Below, in pieces: positions 18,201 through 25,663 of a DNA stretch of 64,000 bases; within the stretch, counting starts at the first letter, position 1; every line of letters begins with the position of its first letter. Location of the stretch: contig NZ_FNRL01000017.1 in assembly GCF_900107795.1 (NCBI RefSeq), positions 79,939 through 143,938 on the forward strand, given 5' to 3'. The notes under the pieces were generated by a model that saw nothing but the letters and a program-made list of their open reading frames with translations, searched no databases and was not told the origin of the DNA. This DNA is from Chitinophaga terrae (ex Kim and Jung 2007) (GTDB lineage: Bacteria > Bacteroidota > Bacteroidia > Chitinophagales > Chitinophagaceae). The position numbers and the translations under genes were made by a program.

Positions 18201-18317
18201 CAAAACCTGCTGACAATAGACAAGGTTAAGATCTTTGATCCGGAAGCGCCAAGCGGCAGCGGGCAGTATTATCCGCAAACCAAGATCTACAACGTAGGAT
18301 TAAACGTCACCTTCTAA
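15249..18317 (+). CDS. SusC/RagA family TonB-linked outer-membrane transporter
   Basis: A 1022-residue TonB-dependent transporter. After the signal peptide comes a carboxypeptidase-regulatory-like beta-sandwich (about residues 35-110: VKGKVKDINGNPLPGVTVLVKDT). A TonB-box-like stretch follows (DEYVVVGYGTQ), then the plug with RIPGVIAVNN, RGRSTLGNSAPLVVIDG and AAAIYGSRAANGVILVTTK. The remainder is the 22-strand barrel, ending in a terminal aromatic residue (LNVTF). It moves oligosaccharides or similar ligands across the outer membrane with its SusD lid, encoded 10 bases downstream. The ligand is not evident; the neighbouring sugar oxidoreductases suggest a glycoside. Confidence 0.95.
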   Translation: MNPRYAKAMLLLCLFATNTSAYSARLPLPSVWQQGNLTVKGKVKDINGNPLPGVTVLVKDTKRGTTTDVQGNYTIANVSKDVVLVFQYIGFDPQEVKPEGKGTVNVVMKENQKSLDEYVVVGYGTQKKVTKTGAVSSVKGAELQQSPNVNISNSLVGRIPGVIAVNNSGEPGYDGSRLFIRGRSTLGNSAPLVVIDGFPRDGFERMNPNDIESVSILKDAAAAIYGSRAANGVILVTTKRGKGGKPTLSYGFNQSFVTPTRLPEMADAPTYARVVNEILKYGGDKPKYTEDEIKKFGDGSDPWLYPNTNWYDAAIKKISLQNRHDLSLTGGTDKMSYFVSLGSLFQDGIYKNSATNYKQQNVRANLDATVNENIRLRFDLAGRLENRNFPPRSAGSIFRSLMRGRPTENAIWPNGLPGPDIEYGDNPVVTGTNAIGYQNDKNYVINTNMSAVVNIPWVQGLFVDGSFAYDQSFRFNKYFIKPWTLYTLDNTDPSAHKLNAGSRGVSAPEMNENFETYRQTTFNFKVNYVRSFGKHNINAFAAFEQSELRGDLFGANRRYFISDKLDQLSLGADKEKSNSGSATEFARRNYFGRISYNYKETYLFDYNMRYDGSQNFPKGRRMGLFPGASAGWVISNENFWKNNIHKLDYFKIRAAYGQMGNDQIDPFQYLSTYGFSSGGVMFGGDLNKGIYQLRSPNQAITWEVANNYDIGIEAKLLGDKLAFEGDYFYTKRSNILVSRSLSMPGYTGMTLPQENIGRVENKGFELVLSHKNDIKKFHYEVIGTMTHAKNKILFWDETPGVPAWQQSTGMQIGAPLYYRAIGIYKDAEQVKNTPHVDGARPGDIIFEDVNDDKIINDLDRVRIDRTENPTWIFGLTVTAKYKNFDFTMLWQGATGASQYLRTESGLIGNFPMAFVQDRWTEQNTDASWPRAYDRDREYWVNRQNTFWFWNTNYVRLKTLDFGYNIPERVCKRVRLQNLRVYVSGQNLLTIDKVKIFDPEAPSGSGQYYPQTKIYNVGLNVTF

Positions 18318-18327
18318 TTAATGAGCC

Positions 18328-20079
18328 ATGAAAAAGAACTTATTTAAATATATAGCAGGCGCTTTTCTTTTCTGTGCAGCTACTACTGCATGTAATAAGG
18401 ACTTCCTGGAAAGAAAGCCATTGAACGAATATGAAGAATCTGATGTCTGGAAAGATGTCGGACTTGTACAGGCATTTGTAAATGACCTCTATGTACAGAT
18501 GCGTCCCGGGTACTGGGAAGTAATGCTGTCGTCAATGACCGATGAAAGCCGGTTTATCCACGACTATAATACTTCCAGGGTAGTACAGGGAAATATAACA
18601 CCCGACGATATCGGCAGGTTAGACGAGTTTGCCCGCTGGGACGATCACTACAAAAGGATCCGCAACTGTAACATGTTCTTTGAACGGATAGGCGGGGTGA
18701 CGTTTACCGATCAAAGCCAACGGGAAAGGCTGATCGGAGAAGTACACTTTATGAGGGCGTGGTATTATCACCTGTTGGTGAGATATTACGGAGGTGTGCC
18801 TCTGATCACCAAAACCTTTAACATTAAAGGAGATGAGCAGGAAATATTAAACGTAAAAAGAGCGTCATTTGCAGACTGCGTCAAATTCATTTCCGACGAA
18901 TGCGACAGTGCAGCCGCTCATTTGCCTGCCGGCTACGAAGCAGTTGCCAATAAAGGTCGCGTAACCCGCGGAGCGGCCATGGCGCTGAAGTCAAGGATCC
19001 TGCTATTTGCAGCCAGCGATGCCTATAACAACGCGGTAAACGACCTGCAGGGTTACACAGGTGGAACTGGTCAGACAGCCAGGTTAATGGCAGCCAAAGA
19101 TGCCGCAAAAGCAATAATAGATCTGAACCAGTATGAGCTTTACCAGCCTACTTCTTCGCCGGTAGACAACTACAGCCGCATCTTCCTGGATAAAGACCAC
19201 AAGGAGCTGATCTTTGTTAAACAGTACGATAAAGCGCTGCTGGGTACATCGCACGACCTGTATAATGGCCCTAACGGTTATCACAACTGGGGAGGAAACG
19301 TACCTATCGAGAACTTCGTTTCCGGTTACCAGATGAAGGATGGTAGCCCATTCTCCTGGAGCAATCCTGACCAGGCGAAAGCTCCTTATACCAATCGTGA
19401 TCCGCGGTTTTATGCAACCATACTTTATGATGGCGCTCAATGGAAACCACGTCCTTCCGATGCTGCGCTGATCGATCCTAAAGGCGTTATTCAGACAGGT
19501 AAATATGAAGCAACCAATGGTAAAGACAGTATCTGGGGCCTGGATACCCGTAACGGGCCTATCGAAAACTGGAATGGTTCATTCTCCGGCTATTACCTGC
19601 GTAAGTTCATGGATAAGAACCTGGATGCACAGTTTTTCAGGGGAGACCAGAACTGGATATTCTTCCGGTATGCCGAAATACTGCTCAACTATGCAGAAGC
19701 ATGCATCAAACTGGGAGGCGCATTTGAAGCAGATGGCCGTGCCAAGCTGAATATGGTGCGTACCCGCGCCGGTATGCCTGCAACAACGGCTACAGGCCAG
19801 GCGCTCATGGATGTGCTGAAGTATGAAAGACGTTATGAGCTGGCGTTTGAAGAACACCGTTTCTTTGATGCACGCAGGTGGAAAGATGCAGATGTGGCTT
19901 TCAACCAGAATGCTTTGGGAATAGAGGTACTGGGATCATTTATTCCTGGCCATCCGTTCACCTACCGTCCGTACAGTATCCAGGACCGCGCCTTCCCTGC
20001 AGGCAAATACTTCCTGCCGATACCGGCCAACGAGATCCGTAAGAACGGTAACCTCGCACAACAGTCTTATTACAAATAG
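18328..20079 (+). CDS. RagB/SusD family nutrient-binding lipoprotein
   Basis: A 583-residue surface lipoprotein that forms the hinged lid on the SusC transporter. The lipobox ends in a Cys near residue 22 (ATTAC), followed by the typical NKDFLERKPLNEY. The TPR-like helical core includes HFMRAWYYHLLVRYYGGVPLI, and the C-terminus has YERRYELAFEEHRFFDARRW and FLPIPANEIRKN, both SusD hallmarks. It directly follows susC and is closed by a strong terminator, so susCD form a two-gene operon. Confidence 0.95.
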   Translation: MKKNLFKYIAGAFLFCAATTACNKDFLERKPLNEYEESDVWKDVGLVQAFVNDLYVQMRPGYWEVMLSSMTDESRFIHDYNTSRVVQGNITPDDIGRLDEFARWDDHYKRIRNCNMFFERIGGVTFTDQSQRERLIGEVHFMRAWYYHLLVRYYGGVPLITKTFNIKGDEQEILNVKRASFADCVKFISDECDSAAAHLPAGYEAVANKGRVTRGAAMALKSRILLFAASDAYNNAVNDLQGYTGGTGQTARLMAAKDAAKAIIDLNQYELYQPTSSPVDNYSRIFLDKDHKELIFVKQYDKALLGTSHDLYNGPNGYHNWGGNVPIENFVSGYQMKDGSPFSWSNPDQAKAPYTNRDPRFYATILYDGAQWKPRPSDAALIDPKGVIQTGKYEATNGKDSIWGLDTRNGPIENWNGSFSGYYLRKFMDKNLDAQFFRGDQNWIFFRYAEILLNYAEACIKLGGAFEADGRAKLNMVRTRAGMPATTATGQALMDVLKYERRYELAFEEHRFFDARRWKDADVAFNQNALGIEVLGSFIPGHPFTYRPYSIQDRAFPAGKYFLPIPANEIRKNGNLAQQSYYK

Positions 20080-20094
20080 GCTGTAATAAAAAGT

Positions 20095-20130
20095 TTGGGG
20101 GCTGACAGTATACATGCTGCCAGCCCCCAA
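20095..20130. terminator. Bidirectional terminator between susD and the Gfo/Idh/MocA gene
   Basis: TTGGGGGCTGACAG (20095-20108) pairs with CTGCCAGCCCCCAA (20117-20130), one mismatch, with an 8-base loop. It lies between convergent genes. Confidence 0.85.
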
Positions 20131-20151
20131 TTATTTAAATAAACAGTGAGA

Positions 20152-21606
20152 TTAAACGCCCAATGACCAGCCGTCGCGGTATTTACGTTTAACAAACTGG
20201 TTGGCTTCATCGAAGTTCGTGATCTTCATGTTTTTACCATCCCACAGGAGTTTAATGTAACGTCCGGGATAGTCGAATTTGCCATTTGCTTTTTCCTTAC
20301 GGATATCGTAGCTGCGGATAGCCAGGTTAGCCATGAGGATAGATTCGGTCAGCGGACCAGCGATATCGAATGGTGAACTCAGTGCTTTTTGTTTTGCACT
20401 TCCGTAACCGGCGATAGCAGCGTTAACCCACTGAACGTAGTGTCCTTCCGGTACACGGGCGATAGTTTTTGGCACTTTAACTTCCTTGGTGCGTGAAGTA
20501 GGCAGCAGTTGCGGGTTCATACCGTAAGTACCGCACATCATTTTACCTTTTGTACCAATAAAGAGGGCGCCGTTACCACCGTCGCCAAATGTTTCGTTTG
20601 GTCCCAGTTCGTCCGGACGCTCAGGCTGAATACCGCCATCCATCCAGTGCAAGGTTACTTCTTTACCGTTTTTACCAGGGAATTTCATGATTACGTGAGA
20701 AGAAGGAGGGCAGCTTTCAGGGAAGTATCCGCGGGTGAATTCACCAACGTAAACGCTACCTACGCTACACTCAACAGAAGTCGGATAGCCAAGGCCCAAT
20801 ACGCGGAAAGGAGGTTCAATGATGTGGCATCCCATATCGCCGATCGCGCCGGTACCATAATCCCACCAACCACGCCAGTTGAATGGAACCAGGTTATCTA
20901 CATAATCTTTTTTAGGAGCGGTACCTAACCACAGGTCCCAATCCAGTTCCTGGGGAACTTCTGCGCGGGTTGTAGGCCACTGGATACCCTGAGGCCATAC
21001 CGGTCTGTCGGTCCAGCAGTATACGGTATGTACATCGCCGATCGTACCGGCATTGTACCATTCCATCAGCTGGCGTACGCCATCGCCTGATGCTCCCTGG
21101 TTACCCATCTGGCTTACTACTTTATACCTTTGAGCGCCCTGGGTGAGCATACGCGCTTCCCAGATATCGTGGGTCAGGGGTTTTTGTACGTATACATGTT
21201 TGTTCAGCTGCATAGCGCCCATTGCAGCTACAGCGTGAGTATGATCCGGTGTAGATACAGATACTGCGTCGAAGTTCTTATGTTCTTTGTCGAACATTTC
21301 CCTGAAGTCTGTATAAAACTTTGCATTAGGGAATTTTTTAACCGCTTCGGCAGCCCGGCGTTTGTCAACGTCGCAAAGGAATGCTATATCAGCAGGTCCT
21401 TTAGTAAATTCGGAGATATCGCTAAATCCTTTACCACCGACACCTATACCTGCTACTCTTAAGCGGTCGCTAGGTGCCACATATCCTTTACCTCCCAATA
21501 CATGACGTGGAACTATCATGAAACCTGCAGCAGCAAGTGCACTGTTTCTCAGGAATGATCTGCGGGAAACGCTGTTTTCTCCCTCATTCTTTTTTTCTGG
21601 AATCAT
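20152..21606 (-). CDS. Tat-exported Gfo/Idh/MocA family oxidoreductase
   Basis: A 484-residue family member with a twin-arginine signal (SRRSFLRNSALAAAGF, arginines at 15-16). The nucleotide loop reads GIGVGGKG and the catalytic Lys lies in VQKPLTHDIWEAR, where the usual EKP is replaced by QKP. WWDYGTGAIGDMGCH is a conserved substrate-side motif of this exported subgroup. It is the last gene of the operon with the GMC dehydrogenase and its small subunit. I infer that it acts on the oxidised (possibly 3-keto) product in the periplasm. Confidence 0.9.
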   Translation of the reverse strand: MIPEKKNEGENSVSRRSFLRNSALAAAGFMIVPRHVLGGKGYVAPSDRLRVAGIGVGGKGFSDISEFTKGPADIAFLCDVDKRRAAEAVKKFPNAKFYTDFREMFDKEHKNFDAVSVSTPDHTHAVAAMGAMQLNKHVYVQKPLTHDIWEARMLTQGAQRYKVVSQMGNQGASGDGVRQLMEWYNAGTIGDVHTVYCWTDRPVWPQGIQWPTTRAEVPQELDWDLWLGTAPKKDYVDNLVPFNWRGWWDYGTGAIGDMGCHIIEPPFRVLGLGYPTSVECSVGSVYVGEFTRGYFPESCPPSSHVIMKFPGKNGKEVTLHWMDGGIQPERPDELGPNETFGDGGNGALFIGTKGKMMCGTYGMNPQLLPTSRTKEVKVPKTIARVPEGHYVQWVNAAIAGYGSAKQKALSSPFDIAGPLTESILMANLAIRSYDIRKEKANGKFDYPGRYIKLLWDGKNMKITNFDEANQFVKRKYRDGWSLGV

Positions 21607-21660
21607 TGATGTTAAGTTTTCTGGATTTAATTATAGTTAATAAATGTTGGCTCGTTGTTT

Positions 21661-22353
21661 TTAATCCCAGGTCATCAGCTTGCCCCTGTCTTCGATTTTC
21701 AGGCAGGTAGCCAATGTTTTTTCGTCGTAAGAGTAGCCATACTGTTGCAATACATCGGCGGGTACTCCATCCCATTCGTTTGGCGTATTACCTACGTAGC
21801 CCAGGTCTTTAATTCCCATTTTACTGGTAAAGAAACCGGTAGCGGTCAGATCGCGCATCCTGTTGAAAAAAGCAACACCCTGGCTGTTTTCAGGCAGGGC
21901 AGTTTCAGGGTAGGCGATAAGATCCAGCATTTCTTTACGTTGTTGTTCACTGCAATCAACGAATGCTGCATTATATCTTTTCAGACATTGGGTATCCAGC
22001 CACTTCAAGCCTCCTCTCATCGGAAGCTGGTGATCGGGAATGTCTTTCACAATAAATCCTATAAACTCCGGCACTTTGGCATCAGATGCGCTGCCTGAAT
22101 GCTCATCTTTCGGGATGATCATATCTGCCAGCACGGTGATAGTTTTCATTTCGGCAGCTGTAAAAAAAGGTTCGCCCATAAGCGCCTTGTCTCTTTTTAC
22201 TTCATCAGCGGTCCGCCCGTAACCGGGCATGTCGCCGGCTTTGTCTTTGGAGCCGCTTTCGCCTTTTTTATCTTCGCATCCTGTGGCGGAGATAATAGTG
22301 CCTACAGATAAAGTTCCCAGCGCCAGGGCTTTGAGGGATTCTCTTCTATCCAT
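21661..22353 (-). CDS. Gluconate 2-dehydrogenase subunit 3 family protein (small subunit of a GMC dehydrogenase)
   Basis: A 230-residue small subunit. The N-terminus has a twin-arginine signal (MDRRESLKALALG) and a lipobox-like SATGC with Cys26, so it is probably a Tat lipoprotein. In this family the small subunit carries the export signal for itself and for the large GMC flavoprotein, which lacks one. Typical features are MKTITVLADMIIPKDEHSGS and the C-terminal LGYVGNTPNEWDGVP. The start codon lies 4 bases after the GMC stop codon. Confidence 0.9.
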   Translation of the reverse strand: MDRRESLKALALGTLSVGTIISATGCEDKKGESGSKDKAGDMPGYGRTADEVKRDKALMGEPFFTAAEMKTITVLADMIIPKDEHSGSASDAKVPEFIGFIVKDIPDHQLPMRGGLKWLDTQCLKRYNAAFVDCSEQQRKEMLDLIAYPETALPENSQGVAFFNRMRDLTATGFFTSKMGIKDLGYVGNTPNEWDGVPADVLQQYGYSYDEKTLATCLKIEDRGKLMTWD

Positions 22354-22357
22354 AATT

Positions 22358-24097
22358 TTAGATATTCTGTTTTTTCAACTGATCTATAATATACTCAGAT
22401 GCTCTCATTGAAAGGGCAAGAATGGTCCAGGTAGGATTTTTATCCGCCTGCGAAACAAATGCTCCTCCATCCACTACAAAGAGATTCTTCACTTCATGCG
22501 CCTGGTTATATTTATTCAGTACAGAAGTTTTAGGATCATCTCCCATTCTTGTTGTTCCTACTTCGTGGATGATACGTCCCGGGTTTTCCAGGCCGTAATT
22601 GGTTTCAGGGCCTGCTTTTGTACCCAAAGGAATACCGCCCATTGCATGGATCAGTTCTTCGAAGGTATCCTGCATGTGTTTTGCCTGTTTGATCTCATGC
22701 TCGCTCCAGGTATAATTGAATCTTAATACCGGGATACCGAACTTGTCTACCACGTTAGGGTCTATCTCGCAATAATTATCTTCCCTGGCTATGCATTCGC
22801 CTCTTCCTGCAAACCCGATATAGGCGCCATAGAAACGACGGTAATCGTCTTTCAGGGAAGCGCCATATCCGCCGGCTGGTTTGGTTTTACCATCTTTACC
22901 GGGAATTCTGCCATTCAGGGTATGAATGCCAAAACCATAACCATAGGTTGGCATATGCATACCGCCGCCCAGTTCAATATGATACCCGCGGGCAAAATCC
23001 AGTTTTTTATTGTCGAGCCACCATGGGATGTAAACGTGCATCCCGCCTACGCCATCTTCATTATAGCGTTTGCGGTCCATGAGCATAGGCAGAAACCCGC
23101 CTCTCGATGATCCTGTAGAATCATGCAGGTATTTACCAACAACCCCGCTGGAATTAGCTAATCCATTCGGGTGTTTGGCTGATTTTGAATTGAGCAGCAA
23201 CCTGGCAGATTCACACGCGCTGGCTGCCAGCACAACTACCCGGGCATTTACCGAATATTCCTGAAGGTCTGTTTTGTCTATATATGCGACGCCTGTTGCT
23301 TTACCCGTATCGTCTGTCAATACTTCTCTTACCATTGCATTGTCGTAAAGGTCGACATGCCCGCTTTTCATGGCAGGTTTAACCAGTACGGAGGAAGAAG
23401 AGAAGTCGCCATACACGGTACAACCGCGGTTGCATTGGCTGCAATAAAAGCATGGGCTTCTGTCTTTGTTCACACTCCGTGTAAGGATAGAAAGACGGGA
23501 AGGAATAACAGGGATGTTCAGTTTATCGCCTGCCTTTTTGATCATCAACTCATGCATTCTCGGTTTCGGAGGAGGAAGAAAGAATCCGTCCGGTTCATTC
23601 GGCAGGTTCTCTTTAGTACCGAAAACGCCGATCATTTTGTCCACGCGATCGTAGAACGGCGCTACTTCTTCATAGCTGATAGGCCAGTCGTCTCCGAGTC
23701 CGTCGTAACTTTTGTGTTTAAAGTCCCTGGGGCCAAAACGAAGAGAAATGCGTCCCCAGTGATTAGTTCTGCCGCCCAGCATGCGGGAACGGAACCAGTC
23801 GAATTGCGTACCATTTTTCTTTGTATATGGCTCTCCATCTATCTGCCATCCACCATAGGCGGCGTCAAAGTCGCCGAATGGACGGGTACTGCTAGCGCCT
23901 CTTCTGGGCGAATCGTAAGACCACTTCAGTTGAGTGGCCTGCTCAGGATCTGCCGGATCATACTTTGGTCCTGCCTCCAGTAAAGCTACTTTCAAGCCTG
24001 CTTCTGAAAGTATTTTCGCGGCCATGCCGCCACCGGCGCCGGAACCAACAATACAAACATCATAAGCCTTTCCCTGTTTTTTGATTTCGAAAGCCAT
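22358..24097 (-). CDS. GMC family FAD-dependent sugar/glucoside dehydrogenase, large subunit
   Basis: A 579-residue glucose-methanol-choline oxidoreductase. The FAD loop is VGSGAGGGMAA (about residues 17-27), followed by LLEAG. The active-site His lies in HEVGTTRMGDD and the second catalytic residue in DKNPTWTILALSMRA. A cysteine set, C216, C219, C222 and C226, resembles the cluster-binding cysteines of FAD glucose dehydrogenases that carry an iron-sulfur centre. There is no signal peptide; the Tat lipoprotein encoded next probably carries it across the membrane. No cytochrome c gene is adjacent, so the electron acceptor is unknown. Glucoside 3-dehydrogenase activity is the best guess. Confidence 0.9.
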   Translation of the reverse strand: MAFEIKKQGKAYDVCIVGSGAGGGMAAKILSEAGLKVALLEAGPKYDPADPEQATQLKWSYDSPRRGASSTRPFGDFDAAYGGWQIDGEPYTKKNGTQFDWFRSRMLGGRTNHWGRISLRFGPRDFKHKSYDGLGDDWPISYEEVAPFYDRVDKMIGVFGTKENLPNEPDGFFLPPPKPRMHELMIKKAGDKLNIPVIPSRLSILTRSVNKDRSPCFYCSQCNRGCTVYGDFSSSSVLVKPAMKSGHVDLYDNAMVREVLTDDTGKATGVAYIDKTDLQEYSVNARVVVLAASACESARLLLNSKSAKHPNGLANSSGVVGKYLHDSTGSSRGGFLPMLMDRKRYNEDGVGGMHVYIPWWLDNKKLDFARGYHIELGGGMHMPTYGYGFGIHTLNGRIPGKDGKTKPAGGYGASLKDDYRRFYGAYIGFAGRGECIAREDNYCEIDPNVVDKFGIPVLRFNYTWSEHEIKQAKHMQDTFEELIHAMGGIPLGTKAGPETNYGLENPGRIIHEVGTTRMGDDPKTSVLNKYNQAHEVKNLFVVDGGAFVSQADKNPTWTILALSMRASEYIIDQLKKQNI

Positions 24098-24179
24098 GTG
24101 CGTGGAAATTTTTTGACATTTAGTAACAACACCAGTTTTAAATCTATAAATTAAATGTGAAAATGGGAAGGTTTTTTAT

Positions 24180-25643
24180 ATGAGTGTAAATAAGGACTAT
24201 ATTATTGGTCTGGATATTGGGACCAGCAGTACAAAATCGATTGTGCGCCGAACAGACGGTGTTACAAAAATGGTATTTCAGCAATCTTATCCCATAGAAC
24301 AACCATTGCCCGGGTATAGTGAGCAGGACCCGGACCTGATCCTGGCGGCGGTAAAGCAGGGCATCAGCCGGGCGGTTGAAGAGATGGAAGGGCCGCCAGC
24401 GGCTATTTCGTTCAGCAGCGCAATGCACAGCATTATGGCTTTAGACGCCGGTGGGAAGCCTTTAACTCCCCTGATCATCTGGGCCGACAACAGGAGCGAG
24501 TCCTGTGCCGACAGGATCAAAGCGTCGCCGGAGGGCAGCCAGATCTACCGGCAAACAGGTACGCCGATCCATGCCATGTCGCCACTGCCTAAGCTTTGCT
24601 GGCTGAAGGAAGAACAACCGGGTATTTTTAGCCGGTCGGCCATGTTCCCGGGGATTAAGGAATATATACTGTACCATCTTTTAGGCGAATACTATGTTGA
24701 TCACTCTATTGCCTCGGCAACGGGGATGTTTGACATTCATGCCCTTAAATGGAACGAAACGGCCTTGAAAATGGCCGGGGTAAAGGCCGGGCAGTTGCCC
24801 AGGCCTGTAAGCGCAGATCACCTGTTCCCCGGTATTTTGCCTGAAAGAGCCGTGGAACTGGGTATCCCGGCTGCTACTCCAATTATTATCGGTGGAAGCG
24901 ATGGTTGCCTGGCTCAACTGGGAAGCCGGGCGATGGACCCGGGGCATGCTACGCTGACCATAGGCACCAGCGGGGCTATGCGGATGGCAGGAAGTTCGGC
25001 GAAGGTAGATGAGCGGCAAAGACTGTTCACTTACCTGCTGACAGATGATGTGTACATCAGTGGGGGAGCCACAAACAATGGAGGAGTGGTGATACAATGG
25101 ATGGTTGAGCAGTTATTCCGCCTGCCTGTTCAGCAGCTGGGGGAATTGGTGCAGGCGGCCCTGGAAACGGAGCCGGACCATCTTATCTGCCTGCCCTATT
25201 TATTTGGAGAAAGGGCGCCTATCTGGGACAGCAGTGCATCTGCCTCATTTATAGGCATCCGTCAATACCATGATAACAGGCATTTTATAAGGGCGGCAAT
25301 AGAAGGAATTTGCTTTGCTTTGTTGAGCATCAGGGAAGCGTTGACAGAGACCATTGGGCCGGTTAATAAAGTATCTGTGAGCGGAGGATTTACCAGTACG
25401 CCTGGTTGGATCCAGCTGCTGGCGAATATATTTGAACAGGAAATGTATTGTCTTCAATCGGGCGATGCATCTGCAGAAGGAGCTATATTGCTGGCGGCGA
25501 AGGTATTAGGATGGGAGACAGGACATTGGGAGGTACAGGAACCGTTAAAAGTTTATTATCCTGATCTGAAGCATAAGGAGTTATACCGGGAAAATTTCAG
25601 GAGATATAAGCAATTGTATGAGTTAATAAAAACAAAGCCCTGA
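24180..25643 (+). CDS. FGGY-family carbohydrate kinase, gluconokinase-like
   Basis: A 487-residue kinase with the FGGY fold. The N-terminal phosphate loop is GLDIGTSSTKSIV. The substrate region includes FSSAMHSIMALD and IIWADNRS. The second domain has GGSDGCLAQLGS, TIGTSGAMRM and the adenosine motif VSGGFTSTPGWIQLLANIF. Gluconokinase fits best by the AMHSIM and WADNR segments; xylulokinase or a related pentulose kinase is the alternative. It is divergent from the GMC operon with 82 bases between, and likely phosphorylates a sugar acid coming from that system. Confidence 0.87.
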   Translation: MSVNKDYIIGLDIGTSSTKSIVRRTDGVTKMVFQQSYPIEQPLPGYSEQDPDLILAAVKQGISRAVEEMEGPPAAISFSSAMHSIMALDAGGKPLTPLIIWADNRSESCADRIKASPEGSQIYRQTGTPIHAMSPLPKLCWLKEEQPGIFSRSAMFPGIKEYILYHLLGEYYVDHSIASATGMFDIHALKWNETALKMAGVKAGQLPRPVSADHLFPGILPERAVELGIPAATPIIIGGSDGCLAQLGSRAMDPGHATLTIGTSGAMRMAGSSAKVDERQRLFTYLLTDDVYISGGATNNGGVVIQWMVEQLFRLPVQQLGELVQAALETEPDHLICLPYLFGERAPIWDSSASASFIGIRQYHDNRHFIRAAIEGICFALLSIREALTETIGPVNKVSVSGGFTSTPGWIQLLANIFEQEMYCLQSGDASAEGAILLAAKVLGWETGHWEVQEPLKVYYPDLKHKELYRENFRRYKQLYELIKTKP

Positions 25644-25658
25644 TTAACCAGGGCTTTG
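25633..25658. terminator. Bidirectional terminator overlapping the kinase stop codon
   Basis: CAAAGCCCTG (25633-25642) pairs with CAGGGCTTTG (25649-25658) around 6 bases. The kinase stop codon lies in the 5' arm and loop. mutL ends 6 bases further on from the other side. Confidence 0.75.
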
Positions 25659-25663
25659 CGTTA

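Noticed and set aside
23357..23983. 208-codon plus-strand frame inside the GMC gene
   Set aside because: It is antisense to a clearly conserved GMC oxidoreductase; no family pattern appears in the plus frame.
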